A DNA stretch of 64,000 nt from Gautieria morchelliformis (lineage: Eukaryota > Basidiomycota > Agaricomycetes > Gomphales > Gomphaceae), in assembly GCA_015179125.1 (NCBI GenBank), contig WHVA01000058.1, forward strand, positions 248,001 through 312,000, in the 5' to 3' direction. The translations under genes and the position numbers were made by a program. Position 1 is the first letter of the stretch; each line of letters opens with the position of its first letter. Shown piece by piece: positions 1 through 9,782 of this stretch. The notes beneath the pieces are model-generated. The model had not been told where the DNA came from. It worked only from the letters and a program-made list of their open reading frames with translations, and made no database searches.

Positions 1-107
1 TCCACATAGCCTCAGATATGAGATTTCAAGAGAATCAGAGTGATATCAAGCAAGATATTGTTGTTCGAGGTTTGTGCGCTAAAACAGAAGCAAATCTGAT
101 GTGCACC

Positions 108-498
108 TTAGGTACTGCAAATGGGTGTAATAACAGCATGGTTGTGTGGATTGTCGTAGGCTGCGTTGAAATTGAAATGCAAGTAAGTCATATTGGTCAC
201 GGGGTCCCTGTCTCGGAGCTCATCATCAAGATTTGGATTGTAGTTTTGAAGATGCTGAGAGGTGCAAGTAGCTATTCCTTGGAGTCGGCAGGTCACCAGA
301 TTCACACAGGCCTTATATGATAGTAAGTCGATGTGGCAGCCAAATACCTTTGCGATCTTTACTTACCTTTAACAGAACACTCTTAGCAGCCTCTCTCAAG
401 GCCTTCACCATGTGAGCTTGTTCTGGCGTCAGTCTTGCATAGTCTTCCTCATATTCATCAGTCTCCACATCCATTGGTTCGTGTTCCTTCGCGTCCAC
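108..498 (-). pseudogene. 3' half of a host gene split by a Gypsy insertion
   Basis: This is the downstream part of a minus-strand host gene whose 5' part lies 11.5 kb away at 11964-12172. The first piece (498-367) starts at the insertion site and encodes an acidic stretch (EHEPMDVETDEYEEDYA) followed by a Lys/Ala-rich helix. A GTAAGT donor at 366-361 and a TATAAG acceptor ending at 312 define a 55-bp intron. The joined frame is phase 0 and continues through 311-108 to a TAA stop. Taking out the Gypsy element and one TCCAC copy joins the two halves in frame (AWVD to AKEHEP). The full protein would be about 185 residues. I do not recognise the family. The gene could continue past 108 through another intron. 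Confidence is high that this is an interrupted coding sequence and low for any function. Confidence 0.72.
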
Positions 499-710
499 TG
501 TAAATATGATATTTACCCGCATTGCCCTTAAGGCAATGCGCGCTACTGGACTAGCTTAGCTAAGCACTGTACAGTTCTTGCATGGGAACCACATGGCGGT
601 TCCCCAGATCTTACCTTATAACTGTCACTACGTAGCACACAGAATTACCACATCTTGGTCGAGTTCTGCTTGCCCTTGTGACACAAGGCTCTAAGATTCA
701 CTATCTTACA
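499..710 (+). repeat. 5' LTR of the 499-11963 Gypsy element
   Basis: A 212-bp TG...CA repeat matching 11752-11963 at about 96% by eye. It contains a hairpin-like 'cattgcccttaaggcaatg' near 520-538. The target duplication TCCAC ends at 498. Confidence 0.95.
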
Positions 711-839
711 CCTTTTTTGAACTTCCTGCAGTTGTTCACTTGGCGAACAACTGAATTGTGGAAATCCGCACGATCTTGGAAAAGGTCACAGCGTCAATGG
801 CTGTGGACCATCTAACATCATCCAGTAGACCCTCTACTG

Positions 840-3144
840 TTGACTGCGAGTGTGATGATTCCACGCAGTCAAAGAAGGACACGAGCCTCTAGCTCACGGA
901 CAACCCCCCAGGTGCAGCCTAGTGACACAACAGCTGACGCTACCCTGGACCAAGAGTCTAGGATGCCAGAAGACGGAGAGATCGTAGATCTCACCGCGCT
1001 CGTCCCCCCAATCGAGGACGAGCAAGGACCCGACCACGTGTCACCCAGTGTGGCCGAAGAGGGGACACTGATAGACAACAATCTGGCATCCCTGCCCCGC
1101 TCCCCCTGGCCCCAGGACAAGGGCAAGGGTAGAGATGTCTCACCGTCGTCCGATGATAGAGCCACAAGAGCAGGGCATGCTTCGATACGATCTCGAAGTA
1201 GAAACTCAGCCCGCCACTCACGAAGTCAAGCGACGACCGTCGTCCCTGACGGGGCACGACAACCCAAAAGACAAGTGCCCCACGATGATGGGCAAGCCTC
1301 GGAATACTCAAGCTCAAGTCGCAAAAGCTCGAGGAAACATGGCATCGATGACGAGACAGCGGACGCTATGGCCAAGTAGGTGCAAGATGCACTGCACTGA
1401 AACATGCTCACAGGCCATAAGCATGAGCATATAGCGTCGCAGATTGATGATATCCTGACGTCCCTCATGCAGTTCAGTAAGGAACTCCACCAAACAGAGG
1501 AGATCTGACAACGGGACATGGCATCGCTAGAGGACGTGCAAAAGGCACTTCACTCCTGCGAAGAGCCCATAGCGTCCATCAGGGGCGCACCCTGTAAGGT
1601 GGTGAGCGAGCAAGTCCACTCCACCGATGACCAATGACGACAGGAGCAAGACCAATGACACATACCGCTGCCGGTTGCCCCGGTCGAACAGGACGTGCGA
1701 TTCAGAAGTGAATCGCACGCGGAACCGGCTGCACCAACGAGCAGCTGCAAGACAATCCAACAGATCATCAGAGAACAGGTTGTCTCAGAGCCTGACTCTG
1801 AGACCACGATGGAGAGCCTAGAGCTTGAGGCTGCGCACTGGCAAAGGAAATAAGCCAGTGCAGCGTGTCACCACACATGGGGTCTCAAGCTGTTAGCGCA
1901 AAACGCTGCAGCTGCCGTGGCCCAAGGCCACACTGACCAGCAGCCTGACGAGCTGCTCACACGCGCTGTACAGGATGCACGACAAGCGTGTGCAGCCTAC
2001 AATAGCAGGCTGCACCTGCGCAATGCCCGGTCCATGGCCCCAACTGAGGGCCAGGGCATACCGGACCAGCCAGGAGGTGCGCAAGAGCCATACGACGGTA
2101 TCACATGAATGATACGCATCACGATAGCCGACGCCATAGACACTGACCCTGAAAAGTCCGTGCTGGCGAAGGCCAGCGTAAAGCTGGCCCATCCCGAGCC
2201 ATACGCGGGAGGGTCAGACCTTGAAGAATTCGAGGTCTTCGTTGCAGCCATCTTGAGATGGCTCAAGATAAATTGCCTGTTGGGACCAACCAGCATTGAT
2301 ATGCAGGTCGGGTATGTGGGCACTCGCCTCACCGGTGAGGCCCAAGAATGGTTTCTTCGAAACATCGAACGTTTTGACCGCCAGGTCCACGATTGGACCT
2401 TAGAGGCGGTGATGCAGGGCCTGCAGAAGTGGTTCCTGCACACCCTGACATACCACCACGTGTCGAACAAGTTTGACATGGTCTTGCAGGGCACAAAGAC
2501 CTTTCAGGAAATGCTGAACGATCTCACAAAATATGGCTCACATGATACAGCCGCCCAACAACTACACATTCCGGAGACGGTTTGTGTCTGCGTTGTGCAA
2601 AACACTGTGCGATGAGGTCCTCAAGAAGGACTACAACGCAGAAAGCAGCTCCATCGAGCAGCTCTTAGAAGCAGCCCACATGATCGAGGAAGCATCCCGC
2701 TACAACATGGGGATGCGTCAGGCAGAGAGCACGGCCACAACAGCCAGCGCATCACGGTTTGCGCAGAGCAAACCGGCATTGCAGACAGGCCTGAGCAGGC
2801 CTGCCCCTTTCCAGAGGAGCGGGATGTCCCAATGTCCGCTGCCGCCCCATCCTGCCCTGACAGGATGGCCACCTGAGACTAAACAGCCTCAGGCATCGGG
2901 AAGCTCGTCGAAGCCAAACTTCCCTCCAAAGCCAGCGGGTCAACCACCAGATCAACCCGGCAATGCTCCAAGCAGCATCACATGCTTTGAATGTGGCCAG
3001 CCAGGACACAGAAAAGCAGAGTGTCCACGGCTCAAGTCCGGCATACGGACAGCAGCCATAAGACACCGCATGGCCGTGAAACGAGAACCGTACCCTGTCG
3101 GGGTACTGGGAAATCAACGGCGTGAAGGCCCACTGTCTCCTTGA
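840..3144 (+). pseudogene. gag: Gypsy gag (capsid and CCHC nucleocapsid), frameshifted
   Basis: Structural polyprotein that packages the retrotransposon RNA. The N-terminal piece 840-1379 is Ser/Arg/Asp-rich and disordered-looking. The capsid region 2109-2615 has the usual retrotransposon gag pattern, with EPYAGGSDLEEFEVF, then LTGEAQEWFLRN and a conserved Trp/Leu helix set. The frame changes near 2533 and continues to 3144. A zinc knuckle (CFECGQPGHRKAEC) occupies 2983-3024. Several indels and stops between 1380 and 2108 break the frame, so this is a relic. The knuckle is followed directly by the protease, as expected. Confidence 0.85.
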
Positions 3145-3264
3145 CAGTGGGAGTGAAGGGGTGTTGATCTCCCCTGAATTCATGTGGGCCACGGGCATGA
3201 AGACGTTTGCCCTAGAACAGCCAATTGCGCTGCAATTGGCATGCATCGGTAGTTGTTCCACAAT

Positions 3265-3719
3265 TGTCAGGGTTCACGCATTTCCTTCCACAAGTTTCTA
3301 TTTCCTTCCATGAGTTTCCGTCACCTTCCGTCAGTTTCCATAACCTTCAGTCAGTTTCCATAACCTTCGGTCAGTTTCCATAACTTTCCGTCACCTTCTG
3401 TCACACTCTGTCACATGTCACTTTCCGTCACTTTCCGTGACCTTCCATCACTTTCTGTCACCTTCCGTAACCTTCTACAAGTTTCCGTCTCCCCTATTAT
3501 GTAAGCCTTGCCAGCGCTATAAGACTGTAGCCCGTGTGGTGGCGTTTCCTCAGCTTGATCTCTGAGGATACCCACTACACAGGCAAGTCCCCATGTATCT
3601 ATCGTTGGTAGAGTTATAAACTGAGGATACCCACTACACAGTTGGTCATTGTCCTAGTATCGGCTCTTATCTCCTTGAGTATCTTTGGTTGTGGCTTCAT
3701 CATTAGTGTTGCCCTCACA
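3265..3719 (+). mobile_element. Solo LTR (455 bp) nested in the protease region
   Basis: Starts TGTCAGGG and ends CCCTCACA, with a near-perfect terminal inverted match (TGTCAGGG against TGTGAGGG). It is flanked by ACAAT at 3260-3264 and 3720-3724. It has no coding content. A TTCC-rich tandem array fills its 5' half, and 'ggatacccactacacag' occurs twice (about 3565 and 3624). It is a single LTR left after recombination. The family is not named. Confidence 0.88.
3285..3490 (+). repeat. Degenerate TTTCCGTCACC-type minisatellite inside the solo LTR
   Basis: About 200 bp made of imperfect repeats of roughly 10-20 bp around TTTCCGTCA, TTTCCATAACC and CACCTTCCGT. It lies wholly inside the 455-bp LTR, so it belongs to the U3 region of that family. 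Confidence 0.8.
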
Positions 3720-4228
3720 ACAATCAACTATGGAACGAACACGACCATTAAATTCGGTCATAAACTCCATGACAAGTATTTCGACATAGCAAATGTTGAA
3801 TACTATGACGCGATCCTCGGAACACCTTTCCTGAGAAAGCTAGGCATCACCCTGGACTTCTCTAGCCCAGGGACAATTCATATAGGGGACGAAAAAATCC
3901 CCACAGGCAAAGCATCTTTCAACGAAGACTTGTCGAAAGAGGACCAGACGCCGAAGGTGAGCAGGCTCACCTCTGGGCCACGGTCCACTCAAGCCCATTG
4001 AAGCCAGGAGGGCGAGTCGCAAAATGACTCATCCTCAAGCTCTCCCTATACACACAGGGAGAGACGCGCCCATCTGACGATGAAGGCATTGGGGAAGAAG
4101 AAGGCACTCCCGTGTTCTGCAGGGCCGAATAGACGCACAAGGCATTTAATGGTGTCTTGTTCTGCTGGCATCGTCCCCACGGACGATGACATTCCTCGCA
4201 CAAGATTCCTCGCACAAGCGAGGAATGG

Positions 4229-5463
4229 ATGAAAAAGATCACTGACCTCGTCAGTGGTATTCCACTTGAACTCCCGCCTCTGCGGGAGGTCAACCACGAG
4301 ATCAATCTCATTGATCCCAACAAACGCATGCGGTATCAACTGCCGAAGTGCCCAGAGCACTTCTGTGAAGAACTTTCCGTTAAACTGGAAAGATACACCA
4401 CCGTGTTGGGTGCATTTATGCTCCTGCACCAAAATCAAGCATAATATATTCGATTTATTGTATGGTGTTTCAATCTCTTCTCACATTGTTCTTGTACCAT
4501 GCATTCACTTCTCTGATTATTTTCGAAAATTTCCAGTCACTCCCTATCTCTCCATTTCATTTTGTTATCTCTATTTTCACAGGCGGCTGCACCCAGCAGA
4601 GTTTGAAATGACTTCGACACGTGAGCTCTTGAGCGCTAAAGGGCCAGGCGCACGTATATGCCTTCTGAGACAGGATAGTGCTCCTCTCTCAGTGACAATA
4701 AATTCACTGAGAGAGGCGAGTAGTATTCTTCATATTTTCATAGCATGTTGACTGAAAATCATGTAGTGAATTTGATTCTAGGTATTGTATTAATATAACA
4801 GTGACAATAAATTCACTGAGAGAGTGAATTTGATTCTAGCTTTCTAAGAACTCTACCGAACCTTCCCTGCCATAACCCCGAGTTGCTAACACACCGCAGG
4901 GTGGTGGATACCAGCAGTGGCACACCAAGTGGTGCCAATGCTCTGCGTGCCACAGAAAAACGGCATGCTACCCACGGTCTTTGATCTGAGACAGCAGAAC
5001 GAAAATACGGTGAAGGACGTTACGCCCTTCCTGGATCAGGATGTTATCCGCAGTGACATAGCACACTGCCGATACCAGACAAAGCTCAATATGTCTGAAG
5101 CATACGAGCAGATCCGGATCCATGCTGAAGATGTTGCAAAGACGGTGTTCGCAGCAATACTTGGCATGTTCCGAAGTCAAGGTATTCAGATGGGAAATTG
5201 CAATGCACCATCGACGTTCCAACATCTGATGACAGCAATCTTCTGCGACTGCATAGGTCGCTTCGTCCACATGTATATGGACGACATATTTGTCTTCTCA
5301 CACTCCATTAAGGAGCATGAAGAACACCTCGGCATAGTCTTCGACAGACTACACAAGAACCACCTCTTCTTGAGCAAGAAGAAAGTCAATCTGTGCTCAG
5401 AACGTATGGAGTGCCTTGGCCACATCATAGACGGACGGCCAAGGCGTACACGTGGATGCGGAC
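4229..5463 (+). pseudogene. Gypsy reverse transcriptase, split by a solo Copia LTR
   Basis: RNA-directed DNA polymerase. The N-terminal block (4229-4403) has PPLREVNHEINLIDP and RYQLPKCPEH, typical of the chromodomain Gypsy group. It is cut at 4403 by a solo LTR and resumes at 4897 with GWWIPAVAHQVVPM. The palm contains DLRQQNENTVKD, then MYMDDIFVFS near 5270-5300 as the catalytic YMDD-type motif, then MECLGHIIDG. A third insertion at 5464 separates it from the connection and RNase H region at 7023. The 5' end has an in-frame stop before the ERYTT block, so the enzyme is not functional. Confidence 0.88.
4404..4891 (+). mobile_element. Solo Copia-type LTR (488 bp) nested in RT
   Basis: Begins TGTTGGGTGC and ends GCTAACA, flanked by CACCG at 4399-4403 and 4892-4896. 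The first half clearly resembles the LTRs of the Copia element at 12455-17722 (same start, shared 'gctcctgcaccaaaatcaag', shared 'cactgagagag' repeats), while the 3' half differs. So it is a related subfamily. It lies in the same orientation as the host Gypsy. Confidence 0.9.
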
Positions 5464-7017
5464 TGTTGTGATACACACAATTATTCTATTTAAAGTCATC
5501 TATATATACAAAGAAACTAATAAAAGAAAAAAGGAGAACAATCAACTAAAAAGATAGGAACGACACTCACAACAGACATCGACGTATACAGACGACAGAT
5601 ACATGACATCACAAACAGCTATCTTATCTATAGATCAGATAAGATACAGGAACAAGAGCATCGACCACGTGCGGCCGATCAGAGACAGCGCGCCTATCGA
5701 CTGATGGCATCAGCCATGACGTCGACAGGCGCCAGGCCACAGGCACCGAGGAGGTGCAGGCACCAAACGCCGCAGAGGAGCACAGACTGCACAGGAGCAT
5801 CGGACGTCGCAGAATGACTATAGAATGTCATTCCAAGTATGTATGCTCAATCAGCTGCCTGTCAGGGGACACCCTGTTTTCCATTTCCAGTTCCGACACC
5901 ACACCCAGTTCCGACTCCATTTCCGACTCCGCTTCCGGTTCCGATTCCATCTCCACCTCCGCTTTTGGAAATGATTCCGCTTCTGGGAGAACTTCCACCA
6001 GTTCTGTTAGCCTTGCCAGTTCCACCCCAATTTCCGACTTCCACTCTCGGAACAGTGTCGGAAATCAAGCGACTCGCGTAATAGGTGGCATCAAGGGTCG
6101 ATCAAGGGTCAGGGAGGTGCAGGGTTGATGGCGGGTGCCAAGTGTTGTCCCTGGCTGCGCAGCGTAGTATAATACGGGCTCGCTGACATTGGGGGTCCTT
6201 AGACTTTTCTCTTTGGATTTCCCCTTGTCAGGTGAGAATCCCCTCTCTTGTATACTCCGTTCATTTATACATACTTTGGATTTCCCCTTGTCAGTTGTGT
6301 GGTAGTGTGATCTCCACAACCAGCCAGGGTTGCCCTAACACTGCCCCATAGAAGAGGCACAGAGACAGCGGCCCCATCACCAAGACTAGCATTTATGCTA
6401 CACAGGAGGGATTTGATTTCTATTTTTCTATTAAGCTCCATGACACGACCAGCTGACTACTATCTTGACACCATGTAGACAGGGGCTTTGTATAGTAGGT
6501 ACAAGACTCTATTCCAAAGCTTAACACCCCTGACACTATCCCCATCACTCCCATGGCTTTATGACTATAAGTAGTCACCCCTCTAGTTATACGTAGTTTT
6601 TCGACCCATTAACTTACTCTCTCGAACACTGGTAGTTATCACTAGTATAGTATAAGTAGCTACCACAAATGTATGAATCAATCATCCAGAATCAACTGTT
6701 TCACCCCTTGAAGTCACTGTAGTTTTGTTTGATAGCTACAGAACTTAAATCTTGATAGTTTACTCCAATTCTTAGTTGAGAGTCTACTATTACTGTTTAC
6801 TCTAGACTACCTCAAAAGCGAAGCCTTTTTAGATAGTTATCCTTTAGATTGAGACCACTCTTTCATCGATACAGTCACATGACCTTCATCCATCAGTGCC
6901 GGACGCGCCTCGGAAGGCTTAGTCAGCACACAGGAAAAGGACAGATATAGTGGTCCCAACCGCTAAGCAATAGGAATCATTTGCTAAAGGCATTGATCTA
7001 ATATTTTAATCATAAAA
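5464..7017. mobile_element. Unclassified 1.55-kb insertion with 5-bp target duplication
   Basis: Flanked by CGGAC at 5459-5463 and 7018-7022. Excision restores the RT frame (VDAD to KMQH). The left end begins TGTTGTGA, and an inverted TCACAACA lies at 5567-5574, so a 111-bp LTR-like unit may start the insert. The right end is AT-rich and ends CATAAAA rather than CA. No transposase, RT or other protein is visible. It contains a TTCCGACTCC-type array (5878-6060) and a 20-bp direct repeat at 6212-6231 and 6275-6294. It could be a non-autonomous element or an LTR element truncated at one end. Confidence 0.6.
5878..6060. repeat. TTCC(G/A)-rich tandem array
   Basis: Roughly 180 bp of short imperfect units such as 'ttccgactcc' and 'ttccgattcc'. 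Every reading frame of it looks repetitive, so it is low-complexity DNA rather than a gene. It lies inside the 5464-7017 insertion. Confidence 0.75.
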
Positions 7018-7022
7018 CGGAC

Positions 7023-7735
7023 AAAATGCAACACATCCGTGAATGGAGGAGGCCCAGGACATTCAATGATGTCCAACACTTCCTCGGACTCGTACAATAC
7101 CTGGCACATTATATGCCAGATGTGAGCACATACACCACCCCGTTATCAGGTTCACAATAACCGGCCGTTCGAATGGACACCGCTGCTGGACAAGTGCCTA
7201 CAAAGCATAAAGGCACTGGCCTGCAAGGCCCCCATCCTGTGGCCGGTAGACCCCCAAAGCAATAACCCTATCTGGGTCATCATGGATGGATCGAAGTCGG
7301 GCATCAGTGCCGTATACGGTCAGGGCCTCAACTGGAAAACGTGCCGGCCAGCGGGCTTCTTGTCAAAGAAGTTCAGCATGGACCAACAGCACTACAGGAC
7401 CCACAAGCACGAGACGATCGCCGTGCTCGAGGCCCTGATGAAATGGGAGGACAAGCTCCTAGGGCGAAAGTTCACCCTAGTGACTGACCACAAGGGTCTC
7501 GAATATTTCGAGACCCAGAAAAACCTATCCAACCAACAGGTCAGATGATGGGAGTTCCTCTCCCATTTCAACTTCAACACCGTGCATGTCGACGGTGTCG
7601 AGAACAAAGTCGCGGACTGTCTCTCTCGATACTACGAGAGCGACACGAGCGACGATCGACATCCAAAACACATGTTCATCAATGCAGACGAATGCCTGGA
7701 TCTGGATGGGGAGCTAATGCCCACAGATTGATACA
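7023..7735 (+). pseudogene. Gypsy RT thumb/connection and RNase H
   Basis: The frame picks up straight after the CGGAC duplication (ADKMQHIREWRRPRTFNDVQ). It runs through FLGLVQYLAHYMPDVS, the RT-RNase H connection. RNase H follows (IWVIMDGSKSGISAVYGQ, HYRTHKHETIAVLEAL, LVTDHKGLEYF), with catalytic Asp and Glu residues in the usual spacing. It ends with NTVHVDGVENKVADCLSRYY near 7580-7640. There are stops near 7156, 7546 and 7729 and a small indel near 7150. Confidence 0.85.
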
Positions 7736-7845
7736 TCAAAGTACAGGCAGCAGCCACAAGACGGTCAACCCACCTCGCAGAGAAGACGGAGGCGCTGACG
7801 GCCGAGGCCGCCACCCTGCATGGAGGTCCTGAACCGGACCTGGAG

Positions 7846-9132
7846 ATGGACGTCGCTCTGGAAACCAATGACGACGTCCACACCATTGCCGCAGGCAATG
7901 ACAGTACGCCTCTGCGCGTGAGCGTCGAAGGTGACATGGACCTGCCAAAGGTCCTGCGTGACACATACCACGAAGACGCCATGTTCTCGAAGATCATGGC
8001 GCACCTGGATGCCCACCCAAGGTTCAGCATCAAGGATGGGCTGATATGGACAAAAAATCTGCTCAAACGAGACGTCATTTCCCTCCCCCAGACTGTTTTT
8101 CACAGGGGAAGGAGGCTGATCAAAATCATAATCGATCACGCACACAGGACCATGGGTAATTACGGCCACATGAAGACTTCAAATTATACTCGAAGAGCAT
8201 ACTGGTGGCAAGGCATGGGCCCCGACATTGAGACATTTTGTGTCTCATGCGCAAGGTTCCAGATGAACAAAACTGGCACCCAGAAGCCCAAGGGCCTGCT
8301 GCACAGCCTGCCCATCCCAGACAGGCTGTGGCAGTCGATCGGAATCGACTTTATGGGGCCGATGCCCAAATCAGACGGCTGTGATTACCTCATGGTAATC
8401 ATAGACAGGCTGACTTCACACATCCACCTCGTCCCAACAACGACGAGCGTCACAGCGAAGGAAGTAGCCTGGCTATTCCTCAAGGAAGTCGTCAGTGTAA
8501 AGGATGTCGATCTTATGACCTTGTATCACAAGGGCACTGCAGAACTTGACCAATGAGTGGTATTCTGAATGCTACGTAGTGACAGGTAAGAGTAAGATGC
8601 GATGGGGACCGCTGGCCGGTTCCCACGCATAAACTATACAGTGGGTCCCTAAGGGGCCCACTGGGATTATGTAATAACTATTGTACATGTAGATACATAG
8701 GTTATTTACAGTCAGGCTCCATGGAGTTCCCGACTCCATTGTCTCTGATCAAGACTAGTTCACGTCGATCTTCTGGTGTGAACTTCAGCAGCTCATGGGG
8801 ACTAAACTCCTCATGGCTACTGCATTCCATCCACAAACGGATGGAGCCACCGAGCGGGCCAACTGCTCAACTGGACAGATCCTACAGACGGTCGTCAGAG
8901 ATGACCAGAAGGACTGGGCACACAAGTGCCCGATGGTCGAAGTGGCCATCAACAGCAACATCAGCACCACAACTGGGTTTGTTCCCTTCGAGCTGAACCA
9001 TGGGTACATGCCGCGGATAGACATGCCCATGACAATGGACACCCCATTCAAGGGAGTGTCCCAGTTCGCACAACAGGCTCGCTGGAACCTGATGATGGCT
9101 CACGACGCCATGCTGGAGCTCCGAGTGACGTA
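7846..9132 (+). pseudogene. Gypsy integrase (HHCC and core), split by a reverse solo LTR
   Basis: Inserts cDNA into the chromosome. The zinc-binding HHCC region sits at about 8130-8270 (DHAHRTMGNYGHMKTSN, then CVSCARFQMNK). The catalytic core begins IGIDFMGPMPKSDGCDYL with the first Asp, followed by MVIIDRLTSHIHLVP. The core is cut at 8495 by LTR 8496-8710 and resumes with HGVPDSIVSDQD, which carries the second catalytic Asp, then TAFHPQTDGATERAN with the Glu region. A stop falls within the resumed part near 8757. Removing the LTR restores VVRLHGVP. Confidence 0.87.
8496..8710 (-). mobile_element. Solo LTR (215 bp) of a related Gypsy family, reverse orientation
   Basis: Bounded by GTCAG at 8491-8495 and 8711-8715, with termini TGTAAA and TTTACA. 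Read on the minus strand it aligns with the 212-bp LTR of the surrounding element. Shared blocks include CTGTCACTACGTAGCA and GCCCTTGTGA. It is a diverged sister family that landed in the opposite orientation in the integrase. Confidence 0.88.
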
Positions 9133-9138
9133 GGTGTT

Positions 9139-9652
9139 TCACGCAAATAAGAAACACCCAAGATAGCAACATGTACGCGGTCGCCGACCGCATATACCTA
9201 TCCACTCAGAACCTGACCCTGCCCAAAGGAAGGCCAGGAAGCTGGTGCCGCAATACATTGGGCTGTATCGTGTAATCGATGCCCACAACGAGGCCTCGAT
9301 GGTAACTCTCAAGCTACCAGACGAATTGAAGAACAGGCACATCATGCCTGTCTTCCACACCAGCCTCATACAACAATATGAGGCCAACAACAACAACCTA
9401 TTCCCTCATCAAGAAGCAAAGTCGTTCTACGACTTCAGCACAAACAACGAGGAGGAATGGCTCCTCGACGAAATTTTATCCCATAGATGGATAAATTCCA
9501 AGGACCTGGAATTTCAGGTCTGATGGACCCTTGGTGACATGACATGGGAGCCCATGTCAGCATTTAAAGACCTGGAAGCTCTAGATCACTACCTAGAGCT
9601 CCAGGGCATGACTAAACCGCGCGACCTGCCCAAAAGACACCAGGTTGCATAG
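9139..9652 (+). pseudogene. Integrase C-terminus and chromodomain
   Basis: The GPY/F-like part (KLVPQYIGLYRVIDA, then TLKLPDELKNRHIMPVFHTSLI) is followed by WLLDEILSHRWINSKDLEFQV. A stop at about 9521 interrupts this, and the same frame goes on with WTLGDMTWEPMSAFKDLEALD. That matches the chromodomain of chromoviruses, which read histone marks and direct integration to heterochromatin. Pol ends near 9651. Confidence 0.78.
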
Positions 9653-9782
9653 GTCACATGCAGATCACATGAGACACCAGACCCTGCTGACAGTGTCGCT
9701 TAAATTTTCACCTCGGATCTTTCAGAGGCGCATCGCTTCTTGAAAAGCAATCACCATCACCCCATCATCTTCTCTTGAAGGT

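Larger units (their letters stand above)
3122..4001 (+). pseudogene. Gypsy aspartic protease, interrupted by a solo LTR
   Basis: Retropepsin-like protease that would process Gag-Pol. The catalytic signature CLLDSGSEGVLIS lies near 3130-3170. The frame is cut at 3264 by the solo LTR 3265-3719. It resumes at 3720 with YGTNTTIKFGHKLHDKYF and the typical flap and C-terminal signature YYDAILGTPFLRKLGI. Removing the LTR and one ACAAT copy joins the frame exactly (STI to NYG). The later part (3900-4228) is linker with stops. Confidence 0.85.

Noticed and set aside
499..710. Repeat-induced point mutation as the cause of LTR differences
   Set aside because: Most differences are transitions, but there are only about eight and they show no clear dinucleotide bias.
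3285..3490. CRISPR-like array
   Set aside because: The repeats are short, degenerate and directly adjacent, without unique spacers, and the genome is eukaryotic.
5755..6128. Ser/Thr-rich and Pro-rich frames on both strands
   Set aside because: All frames are open because of a TTCC-type tandem array; there is no codon pattern.
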